This document shows positions 43,414 to 52,065 of a DNA stretch of 64,000 bases, in pieces. A program made the translations under genes and the position numbers. Every line of letters starts with the position of its first letter. Position 1 is the stretch's first letter. Source of the DNA: Bacteroidota bacterium (GTDB lineage Bacteria; Bacteroidota; Bacteroidia; Chitinophagales; Saprospiraceae); contig PZPC01000010.1 of the NCBI GenBank assembly GCA_003045895.1, positions 1 to 64,000 on the forward strand, in the 5' to 3' direction. Below the pieces are notes generated by a model. It was not told where the DNA came from. It did no database searches and saw only the letters and a program-made list of their open reading frames with translations.

Positions 43414-45006
43414 TTACTTGTTGACCTCGCTAAGGCTGGTCTGAAATTGCTCAAAGTTGTAGTGGCTGGGGTTGAAGCTCAGCGCTTTGGCATTCTCGGC
43501 TGCAATGTAGTACTGAAGCTGGGTTTGCCCGTCGCCGGGTTGAATCACCGCACCAAAAACGGTATCACCCGCTTTGCCATCATAGTGCTCGCCATCATCC
43601 ATCATCTCCAGAACCCGAAAATTTTCGCCAGGACTAAACCGGTAGTAGACAAAAGCCTTTTTGGCAAAATCGCCGACTTTGGCGTGAACCCGGAATTCCT
43701 GGAGCAGGGTGCTGGAAAAGCGCTCCCGGCCTTCCACGCCTATTTCCGTAATCGTTGGGGGTAAAACGGTATACACTTCCTGGCTCTCCAACCAGGCGGC
43801 GCGCTTGCGCATAAAATCTGCCAATCCGGGAATCCGACTCCGGGTGCCGATGACTTCCGTCAGGCTCTGGTTGAATTCTGCGGCCGAATAATAATTGCCG
43901 GTATCCATGGTAACGGAGGAACGGATAATATTTTGGAGTTCTTTGGCCCGGCTTTCAAGTTTGCCGCTCATCACCCACTCTACCAGAATGGTGCGCAGGT
44001 GAGAAAGGTACTGCTTGTAATAGCTTTCGTTGCTCAGTAAACTGCTGATCAGGGGCCGCTCTTTATTGGTACGGTGCAGATCGGGTGAGAGCATGAGCAG
44101 ATCGGGGGTACTCAGGTCCGAAGGCGTAACCCCATCGTTCTTGAAGCTACCGAAAGCCAAATTCAACTCCCCGAGTAGGGGAACCATCCGGCCATCGGCA
44201 TTTTGGTAGAGGTAATAGTTGTTGGCGTATTGTCCGGTGTAGGAATTCAAATTGACGAGCACGTTGTTGAAGGCCAGCATCCAGAGCGCCGCGTCCACAT
44301 CGAGGAATTGTTCCAGCCGATTCCCACCCATGGCCAGTTCACTGGTCAGATCCAGCAGTTTTCCGTAATTACCCTGGCGCACATCAAAATTGTGATCGAC
44401 ACAGGCCGACCGCTTTTCGTACTGCAACGATCCGAAGGTTTTGCTACTACAGCCATCCGGCGGGGTATTTCCCAGTTCGGGGTTGGCAAACAGCAGGTTT
44501 CCCGTGTCGTTGCCGAAAGCCCGTTTGAGGAAGCCCGACTCTACGGCTTCCACGTTAACGAACAGTCCGTAGTATTCTTCGTTGATGTATACTTTGGCGT
44601 AGTTGGCCCGGGGTGTCTGGAAATAGGTACCTGCTATTTCGGCAGCCAGCACTTCGCGTACCAGCGAGGGGTCGCGCAGCGCACTGGACAAATCGACAAT
44701 ATGGTGCCCCTGGTAATCCTTCGCGCCCAGATCCAGCACCAGTCCGTTGCGCTTGCCATTGGGGGTAAAGGACCGCCCGTCGCGGTAGCGAACACCGACC
44801 GAGGCCAGGTCTTGCCCATTGATATTAACTTTGCCGTTGAGCAGTTCTTCGCCGTTGAAACGCAGGGAGTCCAGGAGGTACTTCCAGTTGTTGGCCGTAA
44901 AGGAGATTTTAATCTCCTGAATCGTCTTGACATTATAAAAATCGGCCTGGCCACTTACCGAAAAACAACCCGCTATTAGGATTACGATTGTAATTAATTG
45001 TCTCAT
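43414..45006 (-). CDS. CotH-like protein, exported (paralogue B, altered active-site motifs)
   Basis: 530 residues from the ATG at 45006, where the signal peptide MRQLITIVILIAGCFSVSGQ begins. It aligns along its length with the neighbouring CotH gene: VGVRYRDGRSFT, SALRDPSLVREVLAAEIAG, VYINEEYYGLFVNVEAVES, FLDVDAALWMLAFNNVLVNLN. At two key sites it differs: the KGNS motif reads RDGR, and WDMNLSFG reads GELNLAFG, so the expected aspartate is a glutamate. It may be a weak or pseudo-kinase. C-terminal Ig-like domain as in the paralogue. Tandem duplication is inferred from order, spacing and similarity. Confidence 0.86.
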   Translation of the reverse strand: MRQLITIVILIAGCFSVSGQADFYNVKTIQEIKISFTANNWKYLLDSLRFNGEELLNGKVNINGQDLASVGVRYRDGRSFTPNGKRNGLVLDLGAKDYQGHHIVDLSSALRDPSLVREVLAAEIAGTYFQTPRANYAKVYINEEYYGLFVNVEAVESGFLKRAFGNDTGNLLFANPELGNTPPDGCSSKTFGSLQYEKRSACVDHNFDVRQGNYGKLLDLTSELAMGGNRLEQFLDVDAALWMLAFNNVLVNLNSYTGQYANNYYLYQNADGRMVPLLGELNLAFGSFKNDGVTPSDLSTPDLLMLSPDLHRTNKERPLISSLLSNESYYKQYLSHLRTILVEWVMSGKLESRAKELQNIIRSSVTMDTGNYYSAAEFNQSLTEVIGTRSRIPGLADFMRKRAAWLESQEVYTVLPPTITEIGVEGRERFSSTLLQEFRVHAKVGDFAKKAFVYYRFSPGENFRVLEMMDDGEHYDGKAGDTVFGAVIQPGDGQTQLQYYIAAENAKALSFNPSHYNFEQFQTSLSEVNK

Positions 45007-45185
45007 ATTGAAAAATGAATGAGTTAATAATCCATACACACCTGTGCAGGGAAGTGGTGCAATATTACAGCTTTTTACGGAGACAATACACCTTAACGGG
45101 CAAGGTTGCCCATGCTTATTTTGGAAGTGGTAGTTTAGCGGAGAATACGGTAACCTAGGCGCAGCTCAGATCGGACGGCATTGGA

Positions 45186-45407
45186 TTACGACAACAATTG
45201 TCGCAGATGCAAAAAGACATTGAGCAACATGATAGCAGCCAGCCCCAGACCCAGCAGCCGCATCCAGCCGGCATTTTGGTCCCGGAATGCTGCTGCCTGT
45301 TCGCTGCGCCGGGGGTCGGTAATTTTTACGAAACCACGCGCAAAAAGATAGATATAAACGCCAAGCGCAGCCAGCAATATTTCGGCAATCAACCCTAAAA
45401 TATCCAT
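45186..45407 (-). CDS. Small two-helix membrane protein
   Basis: 73 residues. Helix one is ILGLIAEILLAALGVYIYLFA, then a polar loop (KITDPRRSEQAAAFRDQNAG), then helix two (LLGLGLAAIMLLNVFLHL). It lies 18 bases after the crtZ stop on the same strand, so co-transcription with crtZ is likely. No family recognised. The loop motif DPRRSEQAAAFRDQN resembles small DUF-type membrane proteins of Bacteroidota but I cannot name one. Confidence 0.6.
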   Translation of the reverse strand: MDILGLIAEILLAALGVYIYLFARGFVKITDPRRSEQAAAFRDQNAGWMRLLGLGLAAIMLLNVFLHLRQLLS

Positions 45408-45425
45408 ATGTTCTGGTCAAACAAA

Positions 45426-45905
45426 CTATTCCCCCGTGGTCCAGGAGCTGCGTTTGCGAAAGTACTTGGGGTTGACAATCAATAATCCGAACGACTCACC
45501 CGCTTCTTTTGCCTGGTTGGCGTGGTGAGCGCCGTGGGCCCGCAAGATAGCCCGGCTGTACTTGGTATCCAACTGCCGGAACCATTTGAAGCGTTGGTGA
45601 ATATACACATCGTGGATGAGAAAGTAGATCAATCCGTAGATAGAAATACCAATACCTACAAAAGTAAGCCAAAAAAGAGCATCCACGTTCAACCCTACGA
45701 TGTAGCTGGTTGCACTGGGAATGGCGAAAACCAGGAAGAACAAGTCATTTTTCTCAAAAAAACCGGCCTTGTGGTGGGGCTGGTGGTGGTCTTCGTGCCA
45801 GTTCCACAACAGGCCGTGCATGACGTACTTGTGGGCAAACCAAGCCACAAACTCCATCGCCAGAACCGTAAAAACGGTAATAAAGGTATACAGCAAAATC
45901 GTCAT
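45426..45905 (-). CDS. crtZ: Beta-carotene 3-hydroxylase
   Basis: 159 residues, typical for CrtZ. It hydroxylates the rings of beta-carotene to zeaxanthin, in the membrane, with a diiron centre. The histidine motifs are HKYVMH (HX4H), HEDHH (HX2HH), HDVYIHQR and HGAHH, with four hydrophobic segments. The ending FGLLIVNPKYF is also typical. No other carotenoid genes are in the window. It suggests a pigmented cell. Confidence 0.94.
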   Translation of the reverse strand: MTILLYTFITVFTVLAMEFVAWFAHKYVMHGLLWNWHEDHHQPHHKAGFFEKNDLFFLVFAIPSATSYIVGLNVDALFWLTFVGIGISIYGLIYFLIHDVYIHQRFKWFRQLDTKYSRAILRAHGAHHANQAKEAGESFGLLIVNPKYFRKRSSWTTGE

Positions 45906-46331
45906 AAGTCTTTTGGTATAATCATTAGTTTAACAACAAAACCAATAGATGGTTCTTCCTGCCCAAATACTTAAGCGCAAAACTAATCCCAAATATTTAT
46001 CATTTTTTTTTGAAATAACCAAGAAGGACAGGTATCTTTCCTTTATCGGGTGGTTTTTGGCAATAATTATGTCGTTTACCACCTGCCGGTTTAGATTTTA
46101 CAGCAAGCTGCAACACTTACCATTTCAACGCAGGCAGCTCCATTCGGTGGCACCCTCCTCCCCAGACGCTACCAACCAAACGATGACAGGACTGGTATAT
46201 CATCCAGCTTATCGATCTGGCATTCATTTGCCTGCTCGGGCAGCACCCCTTTCTGGGCGTAACCTCTATCACTCCTCCCGGAAGCGGAAAAGCATACTTT
46301 ACAACTCATTACTCACAAAACTTAACCAATC
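45906..46331. other. Intergenic region, 426 bp, with long TonB-receptor leader
   Basis: No gene supported. It separates divergent crtZ and TonB-receptor genes. A promoter-like pair at 46009-46040 would give the receptor a leader of about 285 bases. I looked for riboswitch hallmarks (thi box, B12 box) and found none. Confidence 0.5.
46009..46040 (+). promoter_or_regulatory. Candidate promoter of the TonB-dependent receptor gene
   Basis: TTTG (46009-46012), a 20-base gap, and TATCTTTC (46033-46040), one base off the TAnnTTTG consensus. Confidence 0.5.
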
Positions 46332-49271
46332 ATGCGACACTTTTTTCTACTCCCCTTGCTCCTGCTAACGGCCGTGAGTGGCTACAGCCAGGCCACCTTA
46401 AAAGGTACCGTTACGGACGATAACGAAACGCTGATCGGTGTTTCCGTTAGCGTTGCCGGTACAGCCAAAGGAACGATCACCGATTTCGACGGCAATTACA
46501 GCCTGGAGCTGGATGCCGGCACCTACAAAATTATCGCCAGCTACGTCGGCTACTCCACGCAGGCCGAGACCATTACGGTAGCCGATGGCGAAACCGTCAC
46601 CCTGGATTTCAACATGTCTGAAGGCGTACTGATCGACGAAGTTGTGGTTACGGGTACCCGAGCCAGCAACCGCACCAACCTGGAGTCAGCCGTACCGGTA
46701 GATGTGATCAACGTCGACAAACTGCGCCTGAGCTCGCCTCAGGTGTCAATCAACCAATTGCTCAACCAAACAGCGCCGTCGTTCTCCTCCAACACCCAGA
46801 GTATTTCTGATGGTACGGACCACATCGACCCCGCTTCCCTGCGCGGCCTGGGCCCTGACCAGGTCCTTGTTTTGGTCAATGGCAAACGCCGGCACACTTC
46901 CTCGCTGGTCAATGTAAACGGTACGTTTGGCCGTGGCAACGTCGGGACCGACCTCAACGCGATCCCCGCCAGCGCCATTTCCACCATCGAAATCCTGCGC
47001 GATGGTGCAGCGGCTCAGTACGGTACGGACGCCATTGCCGGCGTGATCAACGTCAAACTCCGGGAAGATGTCAACGCCCTGGCAGTCACCCTGGCTACCG
47101 GTGCTAATTTCACCGACAATATCGGCCCCTTTGGTGGCGAAACGAAAAATGCCGACGGCGAAGTCGTCAACCTGGGCATGAATTACGGCCTGCCACTGGG
47201 TGAGCAGGGCGGCTTTATCAACTTCACTGGCGAATTCAACTTCCGCGGTAAAACCAACCGGATGAGAGAATTCTCCGGCGGAATCTTCAATGCTTACAAT
47301 GCGGTAGAACGCATTGCCCTCAACGATGGCGCCGACATCAGCAGCCTGAGCCTGGCAGAAGTCCAGAACTACGGCCAGGGGGTCAGCTACTTTAGCGCCG
47401 AAACGAAGCAAGGATTGATGGACCTGACCGATCTGGCCAACCTGGGCACGGTCCTCAATTTTGATGTCACCGACCAGGAGCTGGCCGCCCGCGGCCAGGA
47501 ACGCTCGGATTACAACATGCTGATCGGGCAGTCGGAAATTCGCGGCGGCAACTTTTTCGCCAACATGGAGCTCCCCCTTTCAGAAAATGCCGAGCTGTAC
47601 GCCTTCGGTGGGGTTGGTTACCGACGCGGTTGTTCGGGCTGTTTCTTCCGCCTGCCTTCCGAGAGCCGCAACACCAATTCCATTTATCCCGAAGGTACCG
47701 TCCCACGGATCAACTCCAATATCTCCGACCAGAGCATCGGTATCGGGTTGCGGGGGATGATCCAGAACTGGAGTAGCGACCTGAGTATCGTCAACGGCAC
47801 CAATGAGTTTCTGTACAATATGACTCAAACCCACAACGCGACGTTGGGTAGCAGTTCGCCGACAGAATTTGATGCGGGTGGCCACTCCTTTACCCAAACC
47901 ACCGCCAACTTCGATCTTTCGCAGTATTTTGAGGGCGATGCCATCAAAGGAGTCAACGTCGCCTTTGGCGGAGAATACCGCCTGGAAAACTTCCTCATCA
48001 TTCCGGGTTCGGAAGCGTCCTACGGCAATTACGACGTGAACGGCAACCTCGTCAACTCCATCACTCCCAGCAACTTGCTGACGCGCGACTATTTTGGCCG
48101 GCAGCGGCCTGCTGGTTCCCAGTGTTTTGCGGGCTTCTTGCCGTCCAATCAGGTCGATGCCAACCGCTCCAGCGCGGCCTTGTACCTGGATACGGAATTT
48201 GACCTCAGCGAAGCTTTGCTGCTGACGGGTGCCGTCCGTTTTGAAAACTATTCCGACTTTGGCTCGACCTTCAACTACAAGCTTGCCGGCCGCTACAAGG
48301 TGGGCAACAATTTCGCCCTGCGAGGCGCTTTTGCCACCGGCTTTCGGGCACCATCCCTGCACCAGATTCACTTCAGCCGTACCTCTACCATCTTCAGCCT
48401 GGTCGACGGCGTATCGGTAGCACAGGAAGTAGGTATTTTTGCCAACACTTCCCGGGCCGCCAAACTGTTGGGGATTCCTGAACTCAAGGAAGAAACCTCG
48501 GAGAGCCTCAGCGTGGGCTTCACCGCCAAAATACCTGACGCCAACCTGCGCCTGACGGTGGATGCCTACCGGGTAGCTATTGACGACCGGGTGATCCTGA
48601 CCGGCCAGTTCGGGCCCGGCAGCAACGCCGAACTGCAGTCGCTTTTTGACCAGGCAGGCGCTACCCAGGCTTCTTTCTTTGCCAATGCCATCAGCACCAT
48701 TTCCCAGGGTATTGACGTCGTTATCGCCCACAGCATCTCGCTGGGTGGTGGCAATATGTTGCGCAACGACCTGGCCGGAACGTTTTCCAAGACGAACTGG
48801 GACCAGGACAAAGGCATCAATGCCTCCCAAATTCTGGAAGACGCGGGCCTGGTGGGCACTTATTTCGACCAAACCAGCCGCATCTACCTGGAGCAGGCCG
48901 TTCCCCGGATTAAAGTGACCTTGGGTAATACGCTGACCCTCGGCAAGTTGAATATCTACCTCCGCAACACCTACTTCGGTGAAACGACCGAGGCCACCAA
49001 TGAGCCGCTCTTTGATGCCGACCTCAACCAAATCGACAAAAGTATTGATCCGTATTATGCGGGTAAAGTGGTCACCGACCTGTCTCTGGGGTATGCCTTT
49101 TCCAGCGACCTGAGCATCACCATCGGCTCCAACAACCTGCTGGATGTGTATCCTGACGAATCTGATTCGGCGTTCCAGTCGGCGGGCCGGTTCATCTACT
49201 CGCGGCGTTCACCCCAGTTCAGTACGGGTGGCCGTTACCTGTTTGCCCGGGTGGCCTTTACGCTGAAGTAA
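46332..49271 (+). CDS. TonB-dependent outer-membrane receptor with carboxypeptidase-regulatory-like domain
   Basis: 979 residues. Signal peptide MRHFFLLPLLLLTAVSGYSQ, then a CarboxypepD_reg-like domain (LKGTVTDDNETLIGVSVSV, KGTITDFDGNYSLEL) to about residue 95, the plug (EVVVTGTRASNRTNLESAVP, SLRGLGPDQVLVLVNGKRRH, IEILRDGAAAQYGTDAIAGV), and a 22-strand-type barrel ending in ARVAFTLK. It imports a ligand across the outer membrane with TonB energy. No SusD-like gene is next to it, which argues against a glycan system. The plug motif with VNGKRRHTSSLVN is shared by receptors of unknown ligand. A pair of cysteines in RRGCSGCFFRLPS may form a small surface disulfide. It ends in a rho-independent terminator. 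Confidence 0.93.
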   Translation: MRHFFLLPLLLLTAVSGYSQATLKGTVTDDNETLIGVSVSVAGTAKGTITDFDGNYSLELDAGTYKIIASYVGYSTQAETITVADGETVTLDFNMSEGVLIDEVVVTGTRASNRTNLESAVPVDVINVDKLRLSSPQVSINQLLNQTAPSFSSNTQSISDGTDHIDPASLRGLGPDQVLVLVNGKRRHTSSLVNVNGTFGRGNVGTDLNAIPASAISTIEILRDGAAAQYGTDAIAGVINVKLREDVNALAVTLATGANFTDNIGPFGGETKNADGEVVNLGMNYGLPLGEQGGFINFTGEFNFRGKTNRMREFSGGIFNAYNAVERIALNDGADISSLSLAEVQNYGQGVSYFSAETKQGLMDLTDLANLGTVLNFDVTDQELAARGQERSDYNMLIGQSEIRGGNFFANMELPLSENAELYAFGGVGYRRGCSGCFFRLPSESRNTNSIYPEGTVPRINSNISDQSIGIGLRGMIQNWSSDLSIVNGTNEFLYNMTQTHNATLGSSSPTEFDAGGHSFTQTTANFDLSQYFEGDAIKGVNVAFGGEYRLENFLIIPGSEASYGNYDVNGNLVNSITPSNLLTRDYFGRQRPAGSQCFAGFLPSNQVDANRSSAALYLDTEFDLSEALLLTGAVRFENYSDFGSTFNYKLAGRYKVGNNFALRGAFATGFRAPSLHQIHFSRTSTIFSLVDGVSVAQEVGIFANTSRAAKLLGIPELKEETSESLSVGFTAKIPDANLRLTVDAYRVAIDDRVILTGQFGPGSNAELQSLFDQAGATQASFFANAISTISQGIDVVIAHSISLGGGNMLRNDLAGTFSKTNWDQDKGINASQILEDAGLVGTYFDQTSRIYLEQAVPRIKVTLGNTLTLGKLNIYLRNTYFGETTEATNEPLFDADLNQIDKSIDPYYAGKVVTDLSLGYAFSSDLSITIGSNNLLDVYPDESDSAFQSAGRFIYSRRSPQFSTGGRYLFARVAFTLK

Positions 49272-49312
49272 AGACCCACGGGGTTGTTAATTGTCCTTTT
49301 TGAAAATAACCA

Positions 49313-49346
49313 GGGGCTGCCAGCGCATTCGGGCAGCCCCTTTTTT
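49313..49346 (+). terminator. Rho-independent terminator of the TonB receptor gene
   Basis: GGGGCTGCC (49313-49321) pairs with GGCAGCCCC (49332-49340), followed by six T. Confidence 0.85.
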
Positions 49347-49435
49347 ATCGGCTACCAGCGCTGGAACATTTCGAAAATGAAAAGAAAGGAATCTCCCAAA
49401 AAAGCCGTACTATTGTTCCAACAAAAAATTAAGTC

Positions 49436-50812
49436 TTGGCTAAAGTTAAAACAGTTTTCTTTTGCACCAATTGCGGCGCCGATTCCCCCAAGTGGGAAGG
49501 CCAGTGCCGGCAGTGCGGGGAATGGAATACCCTGGTGGAAGAAAAAGTAGTTAAAACCAACCCCCGGGAGGAGGAACAGCAAAATTGGCGCAAGGAAAGC
49601 AAGCGCGCAGGCCCCTCGCCCGTCGCCTTGCCCGACATTCAGGCCGGAGAGGTAAAAAGACTCGTCAGCCCCGACGAAGAACTCAACCGCGTGCTGGGCG
49701 GCGGTATTGTGCCGGGTAGCATTGTCTTGTTTGGCGGCCAGCCGGGAATTGGCAAGTCTACCCTCTTGCTGCAATTGGCGCTGGGGCTGCCCGCCAAAGT
49801 ACTGTACGTGAGCGGCGAAGAGAGCGAACAACAGATCAAGCTGCGCGCCGAGCGCCTGGGCGGAAAAATGGACCAATGCTTCATCCTCACCGAAACCAAC
49901 ACCCACAAGGTGCTGCGCCACGCCCTGGAAATGCAACCCCAACTCATTGTAGCCGATTCCATCCAAACGCTTTCTTCTCCCAATGTAGAAAGTATGCCCG
50001 GCACGGTGAGCCAGGTGCGCGAATGTGCCGCCGAACTCCAACGTTTTGCCAAAGAAACCAATATTCCGGTTTTCCTCATCGGCCATATCACCAAGGAAGG
50101 CAGCATTGCCGGCCCCAAGCTCCTGGAACACATTGTGGATACCGTGCTCCAGTTTGAGGGCGACCGCAATTATTCCTACCGCATCCTGCGCACTTTAAAA
50201 AACCGCTTCGGATCAACCGACGAGATGGGCATCTACGAAATGCAGGCCCAGGGCTTGCGCGAAGTGTCCAACCCTTCCGAATTGATGCTCTCGCAAAAAG
50301 ACGAGGAGCTGTCTGGTAGTGCCATTGCTGCTACTATGGAGGGAATGCGCCCCATGCTGATCGAAACCCAGGCCTTGGTGAGCACCGCGGTGTATGGCAC
50401 CCCGCAGCGGACAGCTACCGGGTTCGACCTGCGCCGCCTGAGTATGCTGCTGGCTGTACTGGAAAAGCGGGGCGGATTTACGCTGGGGCAGCAAGATGTA
50501 TTCCTCAATATAGCCGGTGGTATCCGGGTAGAAGACCCCGCTATTGACCTGAGTATTGCCGCCGCCCTGATGTCGAGCTACGAAGATGTGGCCGTTCCTA
50601 CCGACATTTGCTTTGCCGGAGAGATTGGCCTGTCCGGTGAGGTCAGGGCCGTCAATCGCATCGAGCAACGTATCCAGGAAGCCGATCGGCTGGGCTTCAA
50701 AGAGATTTTTATTTCCAAATACAATACCAAAGGCCTGGATACCAAACGCTTCGGGATCAAAGTATCCACCATCGGAAAACTGGAAGAACTGTACTCCGCC
50801 TTGTTTTCCTAA
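49436..50812 (+). CDS. radA: DNA repair protein RadA
   Basis: 458 residues, full length. RadA is a RecA-related helicase that helps branch migration in recombination. Order: C4 zinc finger (C10, C13, C24, C27), Walker A GQPGIGKST near residue 100, Walker B region LIVADSIQT, the RadA-specific KNRFGST motif, and a C-terminal Lon-protease-like domain (GGIRVEDPAIDLSIAAALM, GEIGLSGEVRAVNRIEQR). The start is TTG at 49436: an in-frame stop lies one codon further up, and MAKVKTVFFCTNCG is the normal family start. Single gene. Confidence 0.97.
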   Translation: MAKVKTVFFCTNCGADSPKWEGQCRQCGEWNTLVEEKVVKTNPREEEQQNWRKESKRAGPSPVALPDIQAGEVKRLVSPDEELNRVLGGGIVPGSIVLFGGQPGIGKSTLLLQLALGLPAKVLYVSGEESEQQIKLRAERLGGKMDQCFILTETNTHKVLRHALEMQPQLIVADSIQTLSSPNVESMPGTVSQVRECAAELQRFAKETNIPVFLIGHITKEGSIAGPKLLEHIVDTVLQFEGDRNYSYRILRTLKNRFGSTDEMGIYEMQAQGLREVSNPSELMLSQKDEELSGSAIAATMEGMRPMLIETQALVSTAVYGTPQRTATGFDLRRLSMLLAVLEKRGGFTLGQQDVFLNIAGGIRVEDPAIDLSIAAALMSSYEDVAVPTDICFAGEIGLSGEVRAVNRIEQRIQEADRLGFKEIFISKYNTKGLDTKRFGIKVSTIGKLEELYSALFS

Positions 50813-51196
50813 GACCAGGCGATGGCCGTCATGCACAGAAAAATCAAACCGCTTCACAAAGCTGCGGGCGCAGGACAACTGCCAACCGCCATAAAAAATT
50901 TTTTAAGGACAATTACCTGTCTTAAAGTATATTTGACTTATATTTGTCCAGTTGAGCAAATAAAATTACAGATCAGGGATCAAATCCAGCGTTTAACCAA
51001 GCGCCCAAAGATTGGTTTTTCCTTTGATCTGCCAAATAATTTAAGATTGTTTTCATTTGGTTTTTTGGGGTTTACAGGGTCTACTTACCGTAGACCCTGT
51101 TTTTTTTTAACTATTCGTCGATGAAATTTGTTATTTGAGAAACTTGCTCCTAGTTTTGGCAAGTTTATTATCTGGTTTATCAAAACAACTAATTTT
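50813..51196 (+). other. Intergenic region, 384 bp, possible small RNA
   Basis: No protein gene supported. Two perfect -7 boxes (TATATTTG at 50928-50935 and 50939-50946) precede about 130 bases with some pairing potential (CAGATCA with TGATCTG, CCAA with TTGG) and then a strong terminator at 51074-51108. It may encode a small RNA, or be the trailer of radA plus the promoter of the next gene. Confidence 0.4.
51074..51108 (+). terminator. Strong rho-independent terminator
   Basis: ACAGGGTCTAC (51074-51084) and GTAGACCCTGT (51090-51100) pair perfectly around a 5-base loop, followed by a run of T to 51108. It closes radA or the small transcript proposed upstream. Confidence 0.9.
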
Positions 51197-51961
51197 ATGA
51201 AACGAGGAGGAATGTTTTCGTCTTCCAGCAACCCGATGTTTCGGGAGCAGAATATGCAGCGCGCCACTGAAAAAACGCTGGATGGAGATTTTATCCGTAT
51301 TGCTGGCGACCGGATGACGGTCAGCGGCGCGGTCAATAAGTCTTTCATCCTGGGTGCCATTATGCTCCTTACCGCAGCGGTAGGGTTCACTATGGCCAAC
51401 CCTATTTTCATGTGGGGAGGTGCTATTCTCGGGCTAGTCGTTGTCGTTGTGGCTTCCTTCAAGCCACAGTGGTCCACCTTTCTGGCGCCGCTTTACGCTG
51501 CTCTGGAAGGACTTTTTGTCGGCTCGATCTCCATGATCTACGCCGCAGCTTTTTTCCCGGGCATCATTTTCCAGGCCGTTACCCTGACGATGGCCGTTTT
51601 CTTTGTGATGCTCTTTGTTTACAAAATGGGTATTATCAAAGTAACCGGTAAATTGCGCTCGGGCATCATCATGGCCACCGGCGCTATCGTCGTGGTTTAC
51701 GTGGTGAATATGGTGCTGCGGCTTTTTGGCATCAACATGCCTTTTCTGCACGATGGTGGCCTGATCAGCATCGGCATCAGCCTCGTCATCGTGGGCGTTG
51801 CTTCGATGAACCTGCTGCTTGATTTCGACAATTTTGACAAGGGCGAGCAACACGGTGCACCGGCCTACTACGAATGGTTCTTTGCCATGGGGCTGCTGGT
51901 AACCATCGTCTGGTTGTACATCGAGATTCTGCGTTTGCTGTCCATGCTGAACCGGGACTAA
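51197..51961 (+). CDS. Bax inhibitor-1/YccA family membrane protein
   Basis: 254 residues from the ATG at 51197; an earlier TTG would add 23 residues that fit no family member. It has the YccA-type N-terminus (NPMFREQNMQRA) and seven hydrophobic helices. Helix three onward reads LAPLYAALEGLFVGSISMIYAA. Near the C-terminus LLLDFDNFDKGEQHGAPAYYEWFFAMGLLVT carries the acidic pair of BI-1 proteins; in these the Asp pair gates a calcium leak. Function in bacteria is uncertain. A bidirectional terminator follows. Confidence 0.92.
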   Translation: MKRGGMFSSSSNPMFREQNMQRATEKTLDGDFIRIAGDRMTVSGAVNKSFILGAIMLLTAAVGFTMANPIFMWGGAILGLVVVVVASFKPQWSTFLAPLYAALEGLFVGSISMIYAAAFFPGIIFQAVTLTMAVFFVMLFVYKMGIIKVTGKLRSGIIMATGAIVVVYVVNMVLRLFGINMPFLHDGGLISIGISLVIVGVASMNLLLDFDNFDKGEQHGAPAYYEWFFAMGLLVTIVWLYIEILRLLSMLNRD

Positions 51962-51992
51962 ACACAATCGGTATTCCCTGGTGGAATAAAAT

Positions 51993-52040
51993 AAAAAAAG
52001 CGGCGTTGCTTTCCTGGTGAAAGTAACGCCGCTTTTTTTT
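51993..52040. terminator. Bidirectional terminator between BI-1 and the PLP enzyme gene
   Basis: AAAAAAAGCGGCGTT (51993-52007) pairs with AACGCCGCTTTTTTTT (52025-52040), with further pairing inside the loop. A and T runs flank both sides, so it can serve both convergent genes. Confidence 0.88.
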
Positions 52041-52065
52041 ATGCCCCTACCCTATTAGACTTGTT

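Noticed and set aside
45906-46331. Riboswitch in the TonB receptor leader
   Set aside because: No thiamine, cobalamin or other conserved aptamer sequence was found by eye.
47580-49031. 483-codon minus frame opposite the TonB receptor
   Set aside because: Shadow of a GC-rich coding strand; no recognisable domain, and the plus frame is a clear receptor.
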